Origin: Actinomycetes bacterium
GTDB lineage: Bacteria; Actinomycetota; Acidimicrobiia; Acidimicrobiales; SZUA-35
Direction: 5' to 3'
DNA: 47,619 bases
Assembly: GCA_024280015.1 (NCBI GenBank)
Contig: JAJRQY010000119.1
Coordinates: 1-47,619, forward strand
Made by a program: the position numbers and the translations under genes. Shown here in pieces: positions 1 through 8,032 of the stretch; position 1 is the stretch's first letter; each line of letters opens with the position of its first letter. The notes below the pieces were generated by a model. That model saw nothing but the letters and a program-made list of their open reading frames with translations, was not told the origin of the DNA and ran no database searches.

Positions 1-123
1 ATGGAGCGGCGGAGGGCGCAGGGCTTGTCGAAGAAGGACGTTATTCGTTGTTTGAAGCGTTCTGTTTGCCGTGAGGTCTACCGTCAGCTTCCGTCGCCTA
101 AACAGCTTGGAGAAACTGCTTGA
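1..123 (+). CDS. IS110-family transposase, C-terminal end (5' part outside window)
   Basis: The reading frame is open from base 1 and ends with TGA at 121-123, giving 40 residues. The segment LSKKDVIRCLKRSVCREVY matches the conserved tail of IS110/IS116/IS902-type transposases, where a Lys-Lys-x-x-Ile-Arg-Cys-Leu-Lys-Arg stretch precedes Arg-Glu-Val-Tyr near the C-terminus. The ATG at base 1 is probably an internal Met, since the catalytic DEDD and Ser domains are absent and must lie to the left. IS110 elements normally lack clear terminal inverted repeats, so the element's right end cannot be placed; no inverted repeat was seen in 124-182. Whether the full element is intact cannot be judged here. 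Confidence 0.72.
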   Translation: MERRRAQGLSKKDVIRCLKRSVCREVYRQLPSPKQLGETA

Positions 124-182
124 CATCTATAGGAGCCTCAATCCGGTGAATTGTGCCAAGCAAGCTGCCGCCCAGCGAACAG

Positions 183-428
183 CTAGGCAGGCAACCGCTC
201 GGCGGAGGCAGTAAGTGAGGCAAGAGTGGAACTCCACCAATCAGACTCGACCATATTGCGGCCCGGCACCGTCCCAAGTACCTCGTCGATGGTGGTGGTG
301 AGGTACGCATGCTCGCCAGCTTCGAGGCGAAGATCCAGGAGGTGGTCAATGACGCTGGCCCGGTCAATGACCTTGCCATCGATTTGCGACTTGAGTTCTT
401 CGATCAACTTGGTAATCACGATCTCCAT
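183..428 (-). CDS. Small acidic protein of unknown function (81 aa)
   Basis: I do not recognise the family. From the ATG at 428 the product is 81 residues, mostly helical in character, with many Asp/Glu (for example LIEELKSQIDGKVIDRASVIDHLLDLRLEAGEH) and no signal peptide or membrane segment. The frame stays open upstream to about 635, but the part before MEIVITKL reads as non-biological, so the internal ATG is preferred. There is no clear Shine-Dalgarno sequence ahead of it. The gene lies between an IS110 remnant and the L,D-transpeptidase, on the same strand as the latter. The biased, protein-like composition supports a real gene over the opposite-strand frames. A scaffold or regulatory role is possible but nothing shows it. 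Confidence 0.5.
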   Translation of the reverse strand: MEIVITKLIEELKSQIDGKVIDRASVIDHLLDLRLEAGEHAYLTTTIDEVLGTVPGRNMVESDWWSSTLASLTASAERLPA

Positions 429-591
429 GTTGCCATCAATCGGCACACAAAAGGGGGTCAGTAAGGGAGACAAATGACTCAATTGCGTCGGCAGAAGGCC
501 CAGAGACGAGGTTCCAGTAGCTCCCGTCGCCCGAAAAATCCCGTTTCGAGCGTCGACTTGGTCAAGAATCAGCCGCGTGCTCACTGACCAC

Positions 592-1596
592 CTAGGGCAA
601 AACAACAACAAGCGTGCCAACCGGAGCCCACTCATAGAGGGCTAGGGCCAAGTCATCTCGCTGGCGGACACACCCGGCTGACTGGTAGGTGCCTAGCTCC
701 TCCACCTCTTGCATTGGTTGGCCATTGCCGTAGCGAGGTATCGAATGGAAGCCGATGGAAAGCCGTCTACCCCAAGCGAAACGCACCATGTGCTCCATCG
801 TGATCCCCCCATGTCCAGCCCACGCCTTGGGCGACTTGGAATAGACGTGATAGGTCCCAGCAACCGGAGCGTTCCTCTTGCCCGACACCAGATAACTGTC
901 ATGAATCGTGTCGTCCTCGTTCACCATCCAGATCCGCTGGCCAGAGTTCGAATAGACAATCCGCCGACCCGACCCGGAATTGTCGGGAATAGACGGGTGA
1001 GGTGGAGCGACCGCACTTGCGGTTCCCGAGGCGGCAACAAACTCAATCGATTCGGAGAAACCCAGCAAAATGGTTGCGCGATGAGCACCCGACGCCAGCA
1101 GGTCAGCCCAATAGTCCCAACCTTCGTCGTCCGGTTGTCGGTCCAAAACGTTCTCATAAAGCAACTGGACAAAACGTCGATCATCAACGTTCCCATAGGT
1201 AGCAGTCCACTCAGCCGACTCGATGAAGTGGTTCGCAATCTTGGAAAGCGACGTCCCAGACTGGTAGCGCTGGACCCAGTATTGCTGCCCAGCCGCATCA
1301 GGGTCTCGATCAAAGACAGCAAAGTACAGACGCACAACCGAGTCCCTCACCCCCGGCAGCACTTGAGTTGTTGGCGCCCCAACCGGTACTTCGGGTGTTG
1401 TATCGGCCGGAACTTCAGGCGATGAGTCGGCCGGAACTTCAGGCGTCGCAGCGGCCACAACTTCCTCTGGAGCTAACGCGCCTGCGGTGCTCAAACCGGC
1501 GGCCAGCGGGCTCACCAGCCCGATCAAAGCGGCCAGAACGATGAGCACATGACGCAGCGCTCGATACGAATGATTTCCCAACAACTGCAATCCCAC
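592..1596 (-). CDS. Exported L,D-transpeptidase (YkuD) with two DUF4214 repeats
   Basis: The 334-residue product has an N-terminal hydrophobic signal segment (about 15-40), then a Pro/Glu/Ala linker with three PEVP repeats (about 52-72). Two DUF4214 repeats follow: LYFAVFDRDPDAAGQQYW (about 90-107) and LLYENVLDRQPDDEGWDYW (about 145-163). The C-terminal YkuD domain (about 210-334) has His284 in GFHSIP and catalytic Cys309 in SAGCVRQ. YkuD enzymes form 3-3 cross-links in peptidoglycan or attach proteins to it, so the site of action is outside the membrane. The usual His of the SHGC motif is Ala here, a variation seen in some actinobacterial members. The start is the GTG at 1596, without an obvious ribosome site; a GTG further in, before LIVLAAL, is possible. 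It is transcribed away from the potassium genes. Confidence 0.88.
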   Translation of the reverse strand: MGLQLLGNHSYRALRHVLIVLAALIGLVSPLAAGLSTAGALAPEEVVAAATPEVPADSSPEVPADTTPEVPVGAPTTQVLPGVRDSVVRLYFAVFDRDPDAAGQQYWVQRYQSGTSLSKIANHFIESAEWTATYGNVDDRRFVQLLYENVLDRQPDDEGWDYWADLLASGAHRATILLGFSESIEFVAASGTASAVAPPHPSIPDNSGSGRRIVYSNSGQRIWMVNEDDTIHDSYLVSGKRNAPVAGTYHVYSKSPKAWAGHGGITMEHMVRFAWGRRLSIGFHSIPRYGNGQPMQEVEELGTYQSAGCVRQRDDLALALYEWAPVGTLVVVLP

Positions 1597-1652
1597 CGGC
1601 GAATCATGCCAGATCGATCCTGCTAGATCCAGCTCGCATTACAGTGCAGCGG

Positions 1653-2999
1653 ATGCCACTACTGAAAGGACACAGCCGCCACCCTGGCCGACTCGTCGTT
1701 TCTGCCTTCGCCGCCTTCATCTTGATCGGCACCGTCCTGCTCTGGTTACCGATCAGCCATGAGGCGGGTCAGCCGGCCCTGTCACTAATTGACGCCTTTT
1801 TTACCGCCTCATCCGCGGTCACCGTCACCGGGCTCGTTGTGGTCGACACTGGCTCAGGATTGTCCAGATTCGGCGAGATCGTCGTGCTCGGACTGATCCA
1901 GGTTGGCGGGCTTGGCATCATGACCCTGGCTAGCTTCATGAGCGTCTTTCTCAGTCGAAAGCTTGGCATTAGCCGAGGTCGTTTGGTCGGAACCGAGATT
2001 GGAGTTGCCGACCTCGGCGAACTTCGTACCGTGATGCGTGCACTCATCCGATTCTCACTCGCCAGCGAAATTGTCGTGGCTGTCTTGCTCAGCATCCGGT
2101 TCATCGCCGAAGGAGGGCGGAGCATCGCTGAGTCCCTCTACCTTGGAGTCTTCCACGCCGTCTCAGCCTTCAACAATGCTGGATTCTCCACCCTTGATGG
2201 GGGCCTTGAGCGTTACGTATCTGACTGGTATGTCAGCCTTGTAATCGCCGGCGCATTCATTGGAGGCGGACTGGGATTTCCGGTCGTTATCGAACTACTA
2301 AAGAACGATCGAGGGCCGCGCCCCTGGTCGCTTCACAGCAAGGTCACCCTGATTTCCACCGCCGCCCTTCTCAGTGTTGGTACCGCCGTGCTAGTCGCGC
2401 TTGAATGGGCCAACCCAGACACACTCGGACCTCTCAGTAGTGCAGACAAGTTTCTGGCGGCGTTCTTCCAATCGGCAACAGCACGAACCGCCGGCTTCAA
2501 CACCATCGACATAGGGTCGTTGCATGCAAGCTCGAGTCTGGTCATGGTTTTGCTCATGGTGATCGGGGCCAGCAGTGCATCGACGGGCGGCGGCATCAAA
2601 ACATCGACCTTCGCCGTCGTTGTCTGGACAGCGCTAGCGGAGTTTCGCGGCGATCCTGAGGTCACGATCCTCAAACGTCGAATTCCTCGAACGGTGCAAC
2701 GCCAGGCACTGGCTCTGGTCATTGTTGCGCTGGGTACGATTGGGACGGCAACGTTCATCCTGTCAATCCTGCTACCTGACATCGGTTTGGACGACTTGCT
2801 GTTTGAAACTGCTTCTGCCTTCGCCACCGCGGGAGTAACTCGCGGGGTTACCTCTCAGCTTGGTCTGCTGGGAAAGCTACTGATTATCACCCTCATGTTT
2901 GTCGGCCGGGTTGGACCGATCACATTTGGTTCCGCCCTGCTTCTACGCAGCAAGGCGCACCGATTCCGGTATGCCGAAGAAAAACTCATCGTCGGATGA
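1653..2999 (+). CDS. trkH: K+ uptake channel subunit, TrkH/KtrB family
   Basis: This integral membrane protein (about 448 aa) has roughly eight to ten hydrophobic segments arranged as four M1-P-M2 units. The four pore-loop glycines of the selectivity filter are visible in VTVTGLVV, FNNAGFST, ARTAGFNT and FATAGVTR. The family forms the translocating subunit of Trk/Ktr systems, gated by a cytoplasmic RCK ring, and the next gene (start 3030) supplies that ring protein. The length matches KtrB-type proteins. The start could be the ATG at 1653 or a GTG at 1644; neither has a strong ribosome site. It is divergent from the L,D-transpeptidase, so 1597-1652 must hold the promoters of both. Confidence 0.93.
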   Translation: MPLLKGHSRHPGRLVVSAFAAFILIGTVLLWLPISHEAGQPALSLIDAFFTASSAVTVTGLVVVDTGSGLSRFGEIVVLGLIQVGGLGIMTLASFMSVFLSRKLGISRGRLVGTEIGVADLGELRTVMRALIRFSLASEIVVAVLLSIRFIAEGGRSIAESLYLGVFHAVSAFNNAGFSTLDGGLERYVSDWYVSLVIAGAFIGGGLGFPVVIELLKNDRGPRPWSLHSKVTLISTAALLSVGTAVLVALEWANPDTLGPLSSADKFLAAFFQSATARTAGFNTIDIGSLHASSSLVMVLLMVIGASSASTGGGIKTSTFAVVVWTALAEFRGDPEVTILKRRIPRTVQRQALALVIVALGTIGTATFILSILLPDIGLDDLLFETASAFATAGVTRGVTSQLGLLGKLLIITLMFVGRVGPITFGSALLLRSKAHRFRYAEEKLIVG

Positions 3000-3029
3000 G
3001 GGTCCATGTTCATTCGTTAGGAGTTCTTC

Positions 3030-3737
3030 ATGTCTCGCAATAGATTTTTCAGCCACTTCCTCGGGGATGATGAGCCCACTCCCCTCCAAGCCGATTCTGT
3101 TCTCCTGATCGGTCTCGGCCGGTTCGGTTCTGCCCTTGGCGAGACCCTGATGGACCTCGGGAGCGAGGTCCTGGCCATCGACACCAGCACCAAGCTTGTC
3201 CAGGAGTGGTCAGGCAAGCTCACCGATGTGCGCGAGGCCGATGCCACCAGTGTTGAAACCATGCGTCAGTTGGGAGCTGCCGACTTTGATGTTGCTGTTG
3301 TTGCCATCGGCAGCGCGGTTGAGGCATCAATTCTGGCCACATCAATCTTGTCTGACTTGGGGGTCAAGAACATCTGGGCCAAGGCCATTCGAGAGGACCA
3401 TGGCCGAATCCTGCAACGGGTAGGGGCCCACCATGTCGTATTCCCCGAAAAGCAGATGGGTGCCCGTGTCGCCCACGCCGTTTCTGGCCAAGTGGTCGAC
3501 TACTTCCAGCTGGATGAAGGCTTCGTCCTCGCCGAGATTCGAGCAAAGACGCCAACGAGCGGCGGAACACTGCAAGAACTCAATCTTCGAGAACGGTTTG
3601 GCATCACGGTGGTGTGCATCAAGCAAGGAGGGCGTGGATTCACCTACGCCACTCCAGACACTCATGTTTCGGAGGGCGATCTTCTGGTGATCGCAGGCAC
3701 CGCAGAAGACGCCGACCGATTCGCTAGCTACGGCTGA
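3030..3737 (+). CDS. trkA: RCK-domain K+ uptake regulator, TrkA/KtrA type
   Basis: The 235-residue cytoplasmic protein has an RCK_N Rossmann domain (about 20-140) with the nucleotide-binding glycines in VLLIGLGRFGSALG and an acidic residue ending the second strand (LAIDTST). An RCK_C domain (about 150-232) follows. It binds NAD(H) or ATP/ADP in relatives and gates the partner channel encoded 30 bases upstream. A single RCK unit makes it KtrA/CglK-like and not the double-unit TrkA of E. coli. A good ribosome site (TAGGAG) precedes the ATG by 7 bases. It very likely forms one transcription unit with the channel gene, ending at the hairpin at 3765-3780. Confidence 0.93.
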   Translation: MSRNRFFSHFLGDDEPTPLQADSVLLIGLGRFGSALGETLMDLGSEVLAIDTSTKLVQEWSGKLTDVREADATSVETMRQLGAADFDVAVVAIGSAVEASILATSILSDLGVKNIWAKAIREDHGRILQRVGAHHVVFPEKQMGARVAHAVSGQVVDYFQLDEGFVLAEIRAKTPTSGGTLQELNLRERFGITVVCIKQGGRGFTYATPDTHVSEGDLLVIAGTAEDADRFASYG

Positions 3738-3764
3738 AGCTGATCCGGCTAGAGCACGTCCGTC

Positions 3765-3780
3765 GGCGGCACCAGCCGCC
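3765..3780 (+). terminator. GC-rich hairpin after trkA
   Basis: GGCGGC at 3765-3770 and GCCGCC at 3775-3780 are perfect complements around a four-base loop (ACCA). It sits 28 bases after the trkA stop and before the SDR gene. No T-run follows, which is common for actinobacterial terminators, so termination is an inference from position and stem strength. Confidence 0.5.
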
Positions 3781-3824
3781 ACCCAGGCAACAGTTTGGGG
3801 CCGAGCACCACTAGATTTGTTTCT

Positions 3825-4565
3825 ATGGACTTAGGACTGGATGGGAAACGCGTGATTGTCGCCGGGGCTTCGGCTGGGCTTGGCCTTGGTTGCGCCAAAG
3901 CTCTGGCTGCTGAAGGCGCCATCGTGGCTATGGGCAGCCGAACCGAGAGCCGCATAACCAGCGCCGCAGCCGAGGTCCCCAACTCAATTCCCATCGTCGG
4001 TGATGTCTCCACACCAGACAGCGCCGTCGAGTTCATCAACTCGGCGATCGAAGCCCTGGGGGGAGTTGACATCTTGATCACTAACGCGGGCGGGCCCCCG
4101 CCAGGAAATTTCGCATCGACCAACATTGATGCCTACCCCACCGCCATCAATCTCAACCTCATGTCCGTCATCGCTATGTGCAAGACAGCGGTTCCTCATA
4201 TGCAGAAACAGGGATGGGGCCGAGTCGTAGCCATCACCTCCCTTTCCGTGCGCCAACCGATGGCCCAATTGATCTTGTCAAACACCGCACGGGCTGGAGC
4301 CACTGCCTTCCTCAAGACACTGGCCACCGAGGTAGCGGCTGATGGCATCACGGTGAATTCGATACAGCCTGGGCTTCACCTGACGGCAAGACTGGCTGGG
4401 TTGGCCGCCAGCCCGGACGAACTAGCGGCCAGTGTGCCAGCCAAGATGCTCGGTGATCCGGCAGATTTCGGCAAGGTAGCCGCCTTCTTGTGTTCCGATG
4501 CCGCCAAGTTCGTGACCGGCGTTGCCATTCCCATCGACGGCGGGACTGCATCAGGGTTGCAGTAG
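3825..4565 (+). CDS. Short-chain dehydrogenase/reductase, NAGGPPPG subfamily, atypical active site
   Basis: The 246-residue product has the Rossmann fold of the SDR family. The nucleotide-binding motif is GASAGLGLG (about 14-22), followed by NAGGPPPG (87-94) and Ser139 in AITSL. In the place of the classical Tyr-x-x-x-Lys the sequence reads SNTARAG, so the catalytic Tyr is Ser152 and the Lys is Arg156. Many bacterial proteins annotated as 3-oxoacyl-ACP reductase share this LSNxxRAG plus NAGGPPPG combination, so this is a subfamily trait and not damage. The substrate is unknown. The ATG at 3825 is chosen because the fold begins right after it; an upstream TTG at 3795 adds an unlikely tail. Confidence 0.87.
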   Translation: MDLGLDGKRVIVAGASAGLGLGCAKALAAEGAIVAMGSRTESRITSAAAEVPNSIPIVGDVSTPDSAVEFINSAIEALGGVDILITNAGGPPPGNFASTNIDAYPTAINLNLMSVIAMCKTAVPHMQKQGWGRVVAITSLSVRQPMAQLILSNTARAGATAFLKTLATEVAADGITVNSIQPGLHLTARLAGLAASPDELAASVPAKMLGDPADFGKVAAFLCSDAAKFVTGVAIPIDGGTASGLQ

Positions 4566-4701
4566 TTCCTGGCTTGCGGTTTCCAGCCTCTTGCTTGCGG
4601 TTTCCGGCCTACGGCCACTTGTTCCAGCTTTCGGACCCAGTTTCCAACATCTCGTTCCAAGACACAGTCCGAAAGGCATCAAAATCCGATTGACTAGTCG
4701 A

Positions 4702-4992
4702 ATGCGTTCTTCATTGGGTAAAACCGTTGGCAAAACCCTCGCCGCCGTCCTCTCACTGGGCCTGCTTCTATCAGCATGCGGAGGCGATAGTGCCGACCAT
4801 GACGCCCTAGTCAGAGCCCTCACTTCTCAAGACCAGATGAGCACCGAAGAAGCGACCTGTGTAGCCGATGCAATCTTCGCCGAAGGCAAGTTCGAAGAAG
4901 ACGAACTGAAAGAAGCAGCCGCTGACATCAAGGCCGTCACTGGGTTCGAGGATGCCGTCACCTCAGCCATTGAAACCTGCACTGGCTCCTAG
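4702..4992 (+). CDS. Small lipoprotein of unknown function (96 aa)
   Basis: The product begins MRSSLGKTVGKTLAAVLSL and has a lipobox ending LLSACGG, so it should be lipid-anchored at the outer face of the membrane after signal peptidase II cleavage. The mature part is about 70 residues, acidic, with two more cysteines (in EATCVAD and ETCTG) that could form a disulfide. The spacing of these cysteines and the alternating helix pattern resemble small actinobacterial exported proteins of unknown role. It ends 6 bases before the CHAD gene and may be co-transcribed with it. The ATG at 4702 is preferred to a TTG at 4690. The gap before it (4566-4701) holds a short direct repeat of TTGCGGTTTCC, about 19 bases apart. 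Confidence 0.72.
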   Translation: MRSSLGKTVGKTLAAVLSLGLLLSACGGDSADHDALVRALTSQDQMSTEEATCVADAIFAEGKFEEDELKEAAADIKAVTGFEDAVTSAIETCTGS

Positions 4993-4998
4993 CCAACC

Positions 4999-5835
4999 AT
5001 GAAGGCACCAGCTGGATCATGGGGCCCTTACATCCAGCTGCGCATCATCAAGGAATTGGACGAGGCAACACTCAGTCTCGCGCTGGCCAACCGAACTCCG
5101 ATCCACTCCGTGCATGATTGCCGTCGACGAATTAAGCGGGCCCGCGCTGGTCTGAAAATTCTGCGACCAGCAGATCCGAAAACACTTCGGCGAGAAGACC
5201 TTGTACTTGCCGATGCTGCACGACGTCTTGGTCCAATCAGAGACGGCCATGTCGCCTTCCTTCGTCAACCAAGCGTTGCCCTGCCACCCCCGTACTCACA
5301 CCAGGTACGTCAACTCATCATCGGAACGACGGTGCTGTTGACCAGCTCCGCGTCACGCGCCGCTCGCTGGGACGTCTCCGGGATCACGAGCCAAACCATT
5401 GAGTCCGAACTTGCGAGCGTATACAAAAGGGCTTGGCACCGTTGGCAAGACGCCTCGGCAACAATCGCTAGCTGTACGGGCGAAAACTGTCTGTGCGAAG
5501 GGTGCCTTGGCGACGATTGGGTGGGGTATGACCACTTCCATGATGCCCGCAAGTCCGTCAAGCGCTTGCACTACCAGCTCGCCATCCTCGACGACATCGG
5601 CTTCTTCGCCAAGAAGCGAACCAAGAAAACCGGCCCGAACAAACTCCGACGTGAACACCAAACCCTTGTACAACTTGGCGAGCTGTTGGGCGATCACCAC
5701 GATCTCACGATTCCGGGCAACATCGATCTGGCCGAAAAAGCAAGAATTGAGTCCAACCTGCTGGATTTGGGCCACAAGGCATTCGCCCGAAAACCCAAAA
5801 AGCATCACTCTTGGATGACAACCCAGATCCGCTAA
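4999..5835 (+). CDS. CHAD domain protein with an internal cysteine cluster
   Basis: The 278-residue product shows the two halves of the CHAD helical domain. The first has VHDCRRRIKRARAGLKIL (about 38-54) and ARRLGPIRD (about 74-82). The second has FHDARKSVKRLHYQLAIL (about 180-197) and LGELLGDHHDL. Conserved His, Arg and Lys faces in CHAD bind polyphosphate. Between the halves lies a cluster of four cysteines (159, 164, 166 and 169) in SCTGENCLCEGC, which could hold a metal. No CYTH domain is attached, unlike many CHAD proteins. It follows the small lipoprotein gene by 6 bases and is convergent with the thiolase gene across a hairpin. The polyphosphate link is family knowledge; the metal idea is inference. 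Confidence 0.83.
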   Translation: MKAPAGSWGPYIQLRIIKELDEATLSLALANRTPIHSVHDCRRRIKRARAGLKILRPADPKTLRREDLVLADAARRLGPIRDGHVAFLRQPSVALPPPYSHQVRQLIIGTTVLLTSSASRAARWDVSGITSQTIESELASVYKRAWHRWQDASATIASCTGENCLCEGCLGDDWVGYDHFHDARKSVKRLHYQLAILDDIGFFAKKRTKKTGPNKLRREHQTLVQLGELLGDHHDLTIPGNIDLAEKARIESNLLDLGHKAFARKPKKHHSWMTTQIR

Positions 5836-5847
5836 GGGCCGGTAGTC

Positions 5848-5876
5848 AGTCGGGGCTAGTTAACTTTGCCCCGACT
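5848..5876. terminator. Bidirectional hairpin between convergent genes
   Basis: AGTCGGGGC at 5848-5856 pairs perfectly with GCCCCGACT at 5868-5876 across an 11-base loop. It lies exactly between the CHAD gene (ending at 5835) and the thiolase gene (ending at 5893), which converge, so it can serve both strands. Confidence 0.65.
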
Positions 5877-5892
5877 AACTCCCAGGCCCGCT

Positions 5893-7101
5893 TCAGAGGC
5901 GTTCGATGATCATGGACATGCCCTGTCCACCACCAACGCACATGGTCTCCATGCCAATGGACTTATCATGCTCTTCAAGGTTGTTGATCAAGGTGGTCAT
6001 GATGCGAGCACCCGTCATGCCAAAGGGGTGGCCCAAGGCAATGCCGCCTCCATTGATGTTGAGCTTGTCGTGACTGATTCCCAGCTGCTTGGCTGAAGGA
6101 AGGACCTGTGCGGCGAACGCTTCGTTGATTTCAACCAGGTCAATATCATCAATGCTCATGCCGGCCCGACCCATTGCCTGGCGGCACGCCTCAACCGGTC
6201 CAAGTCCCATGATTTCGGGGTTGAGACCGGAGACACCGGAAGAAATGATACGAGCTAGAGGCTTGATGCCAAGTTCCTTGGCCCGGGTATCACTCATGAC
6301 AACTACCGCAGCCGCGCCATCATTCAGCGCACAGCAGTTGGCAGCCGTGACCCGACCATCGGGCCGGAAGACTGGCTTCATGCTACTGATGCTCTCGAGC
6401 GTGACCCCAGATCGTGGTCCATCATCGTCCTTGAGAATCGATCCGTCGGACAGGGTTACCGGAGTGATATCGATCTCGAAGAATCCACGTTCCTTGGCTG
6501 CCTCGGCACGGTTCTGACTGATAACGCCCCACTCGTCCATGTCTTGGCGCGAAACGTTCTCGATTTGGGCAACATTCTCGGCGGTCTGCCCCATGGCAAC
6601 GTAAATATCTGGCATTCCGTCTGGCGCTGACCAAACCTCGGCCCCAGCTTCTGAACGAGCAGCTGTTCGTGCCATTGCTTCACCGAAAACGGCCTGGTTC
6701 GTTGCATCACCGGCGTCTGACGCTCCGTAGCCATAGCGGCTAACGAACTCGACGCCCGCAGTCAAGAACGCATCGCCTTCGCCAGCCTTGATGGCGTGAG
6801 CGGCCATTCGGATTGTCTGCAAAGATGACGAGCAGTAGCGGTTGACGGTTACACCTGGGACATTTTCCAACCCGGACATGATGGCGACGACTCGAGCCAT
6901 ATTGAATCCCTGTTCACCTGCTGGTGAGCCTGTGCCGAGAATCAGGTCTTCAAGCTCGTTCGGGTCGAGCTCAGGGACCTTGGCCAGAACGGAGTGGATG
7001 ATCTGGGTCATGATGTCATCTGGGCGCTCGTCCTTGAGAGACCCCTTAAAGGCTCTGCCGATTGCACTACGCGCGGTGGAAACGATTACTGCCTCGGGCA
7101 T
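5893..7101 (-). CDS. Acetyl-CoA C-acyltransferase (thiolase)
   Basis: The 402-residue cytoplasmic enzyme has all thiolase landmarks: nucleophilic Cys90 in NRYCSSSLQ, the NEAFAAQ motif, His358 in GGGIALGHPFGMTGAR and the second acid/base Cys388 in CVGGGQG. Length and motifs fit degradative thiolases (FadA type), which cleave 3-oxoacyl-CoA in beta-oxidation, though biosynthetic thiolases share these residues. The ATG at 7101 is preceded by GGAG at a good distance. It stands alone, with no hydratase/dehydrogenase partner beside it, so its partner must be encoded elsewhere. The upstream gap 7102-7369 holds a repeated GGTCTCGTT (near 7234) and no convincing gene. Confidence 0.93.
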   Translation of the reverse strand: MPEAVIVSTARSAIGRAFKGSLKDERPDDIMTQIIHSVLAKVPELDPNELEDLILGTGSPAGEQGFNMARVVAIMSGLENVPGVTVNRYCSSSLQTIRMAAHAIKAGEGDAFLTAGVEFVSRYGYGASDAGDATNQAVFGEAMARTAARSEAGAEVWSAPDGMPDIYVAMGQTAENVAQIENVSRQDMDEWGVISQNRAEAAKERGFFEIDITPVTLSDGSILKDDDGPRSGVTLESISSMKPVFRPDGRVTAANCCALNDGAAAVVVMSDTRAKELGIKPLARIISSGVSGLNPEIMGLGPVEACRQAMGRAGMSIDDIDLVEINEAFAAQVLPSAKQLGISHDKLNINGGGIALGHPFGMTGARIMTTLINNLEEHDKSIGMETMCVGGGQGMSMIIERL

Positions 7102-7369
7102 GAGGACTCCATTCGGGTTGGATCCGCATCAATCGGATCCGTTCTAGTTGACTTGGTTTCTGACTTGGCATTCTAGCTAGCCAGTCTGGCAGCGAAGATG
7201 GTGACACTGTCGTCGTGTTCCGGTCAAGTTGACAGATGGTCTCGTTTGGTCTCGTTCTGCCGTGATCACTAGCAAATGTGGGTATTCCTCAACCAAACCG
7301 GTGGCGTCCCCCAATCAAGTGCGAACTGTGGTTCGCTCACATGTGGCTGCCATAGGCCGATAGGCCCAG

Positions 7370-7987
7370 GTGAGTAACGATGTTGACCAGCCCGAATCAT
7401 CTGGTTCGGAACACCACCTGACTAGCAAACCGGGCAGCGGGGAAAGTAGTGGGGGCAACGCCGTTGCGTTGGCCATGTTCGACGCCAAGCTCAAGTCGAT
7501 GGCGGACGCGCAGCAACAGAAAGCTGGGCGCAAGAACATGTGGTTGGCCCATCATTGGCCCGAGCACTACGCCGAACGTTGCACGGTCATTGGCGGTCGA
7601 CACGTTTGTCGCCGTTGCGCAGCTCTCTATCCGTTGGGACTTCTGGTTGCCGTCCTGGCGACCTTCGACATCGTTCCCTGGCCCGGAGCACTGGACCCAT
7701 GGGCCATCTGGATCCTGTCCCTTCCGGCGACTGTTGCCTACTGTGGCGAAGCGATTGGGGTTATTCGTTACTCGGCGAAGGTCCAGGTCAGTACCACCTT
7801 GATTGCCGCACTGGCGTTTGGCCGAGCACTCGGGTATGAGTTCGAGCAGAGGTGGAGCCCAGAGTTCTGGGGACCGATCTGTTTCTTTGGTCTGATCTGG
7901 TTCATGTTCACGGCAACGGGCATGGCGCTACGGAAAAAGCGTGGCCAACACCACGCTCACCAAGCAAGTAGCCAGGACAACAGCTAG
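7370..7987 (+). CDS. DUF2085-like membrane protein
   Basis: The 205-residue product starts with a hydrophilic Ser/Gly-rich part (about 1-60). It then shows HHWPEHYAERCTVIGGRHVCRRCAALYP, which resembles the conserved Cys-x-x-Cys and YxG region of DUF2085 membrane proteins. About three or four hydrophobic segments follow (roughly 85-105, 112-130, 140-160 and 165-185), and the tail is basic and His-rich. The function is unknown; Cys/His spacing suggests metal binding. The GTG at 7370 is the only reasonable start. The stop lies in a three-copy tandem repeat shared with the end of cobS, which converges. Confidence 0.65.
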   Translation: MSNDVDQPESSGSEHHLTSKPGSGESSGGNAVALAMFDAKLKSMADAQQQKAGRKNMWLAHHWPEHYAERCTVIGGRHVCRRCAALYPLGLLVAVLATFDIVPWPGALDPWAIWILSLPATVAYCGEAIGVIRYSAKVQVSTTLIAALAFGRALGYEFEQRWSPEFWGPICFFGLIWFMFTATGMALRKKRGQHHAHQASSQDNS

Positions 7988-8032
7988 ATCAGGACAGTAG
8001 CTGGATCAAGAGAGCAACTAGATCAGGACAGC
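7983..8032. repeat. Three-copy imperfect tandem repeat (about 17 bp) over two stop codons
   Basis: CTAGATCAGGACAG occurs at 7984-7997 and again at 8018-8031. A weaker middle copy (CTGGATCAAGAGAG) lies between them, giving a period of about 17 bases. The first copy contains the TAG stop of the DUF2085-like gene and the last contains the stop of cobS on the other strand. Confidence 0.7.

Noticed and set aside
226-477. Plus-strand ORF of 83 codons ending in an ATGA overlap with the small ORF at 474
   Set aside because: It lies antisense to the 81-aa minus-strand gene, whose composition looks far more protein-like.
474-587. Plus-strand ORF of 37 codons (MTQLRRQKAQRRG...) with AGGGAG 5 bases upstream
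   Set aside because: Very basic, Ser/Arg-rich and without a recognisable family. It overlaps only non-coding sequence upstream of the 81-aa minus gene, so a tiny gene is possible, but evidence is too weak to call it.
2333-2827. Long open frames antisense to trkH and to many other genes
   Set aside because: GC-rich codon usage opens shadow frames; none has its own motifs or ribosome site.
4566-4700. Short direct repeat TTGCGGTTTCC, possible regulatory or mobile remnant
   Set aside because: Only two 11-base copies with no conserved setting. It is probably chance slippage.
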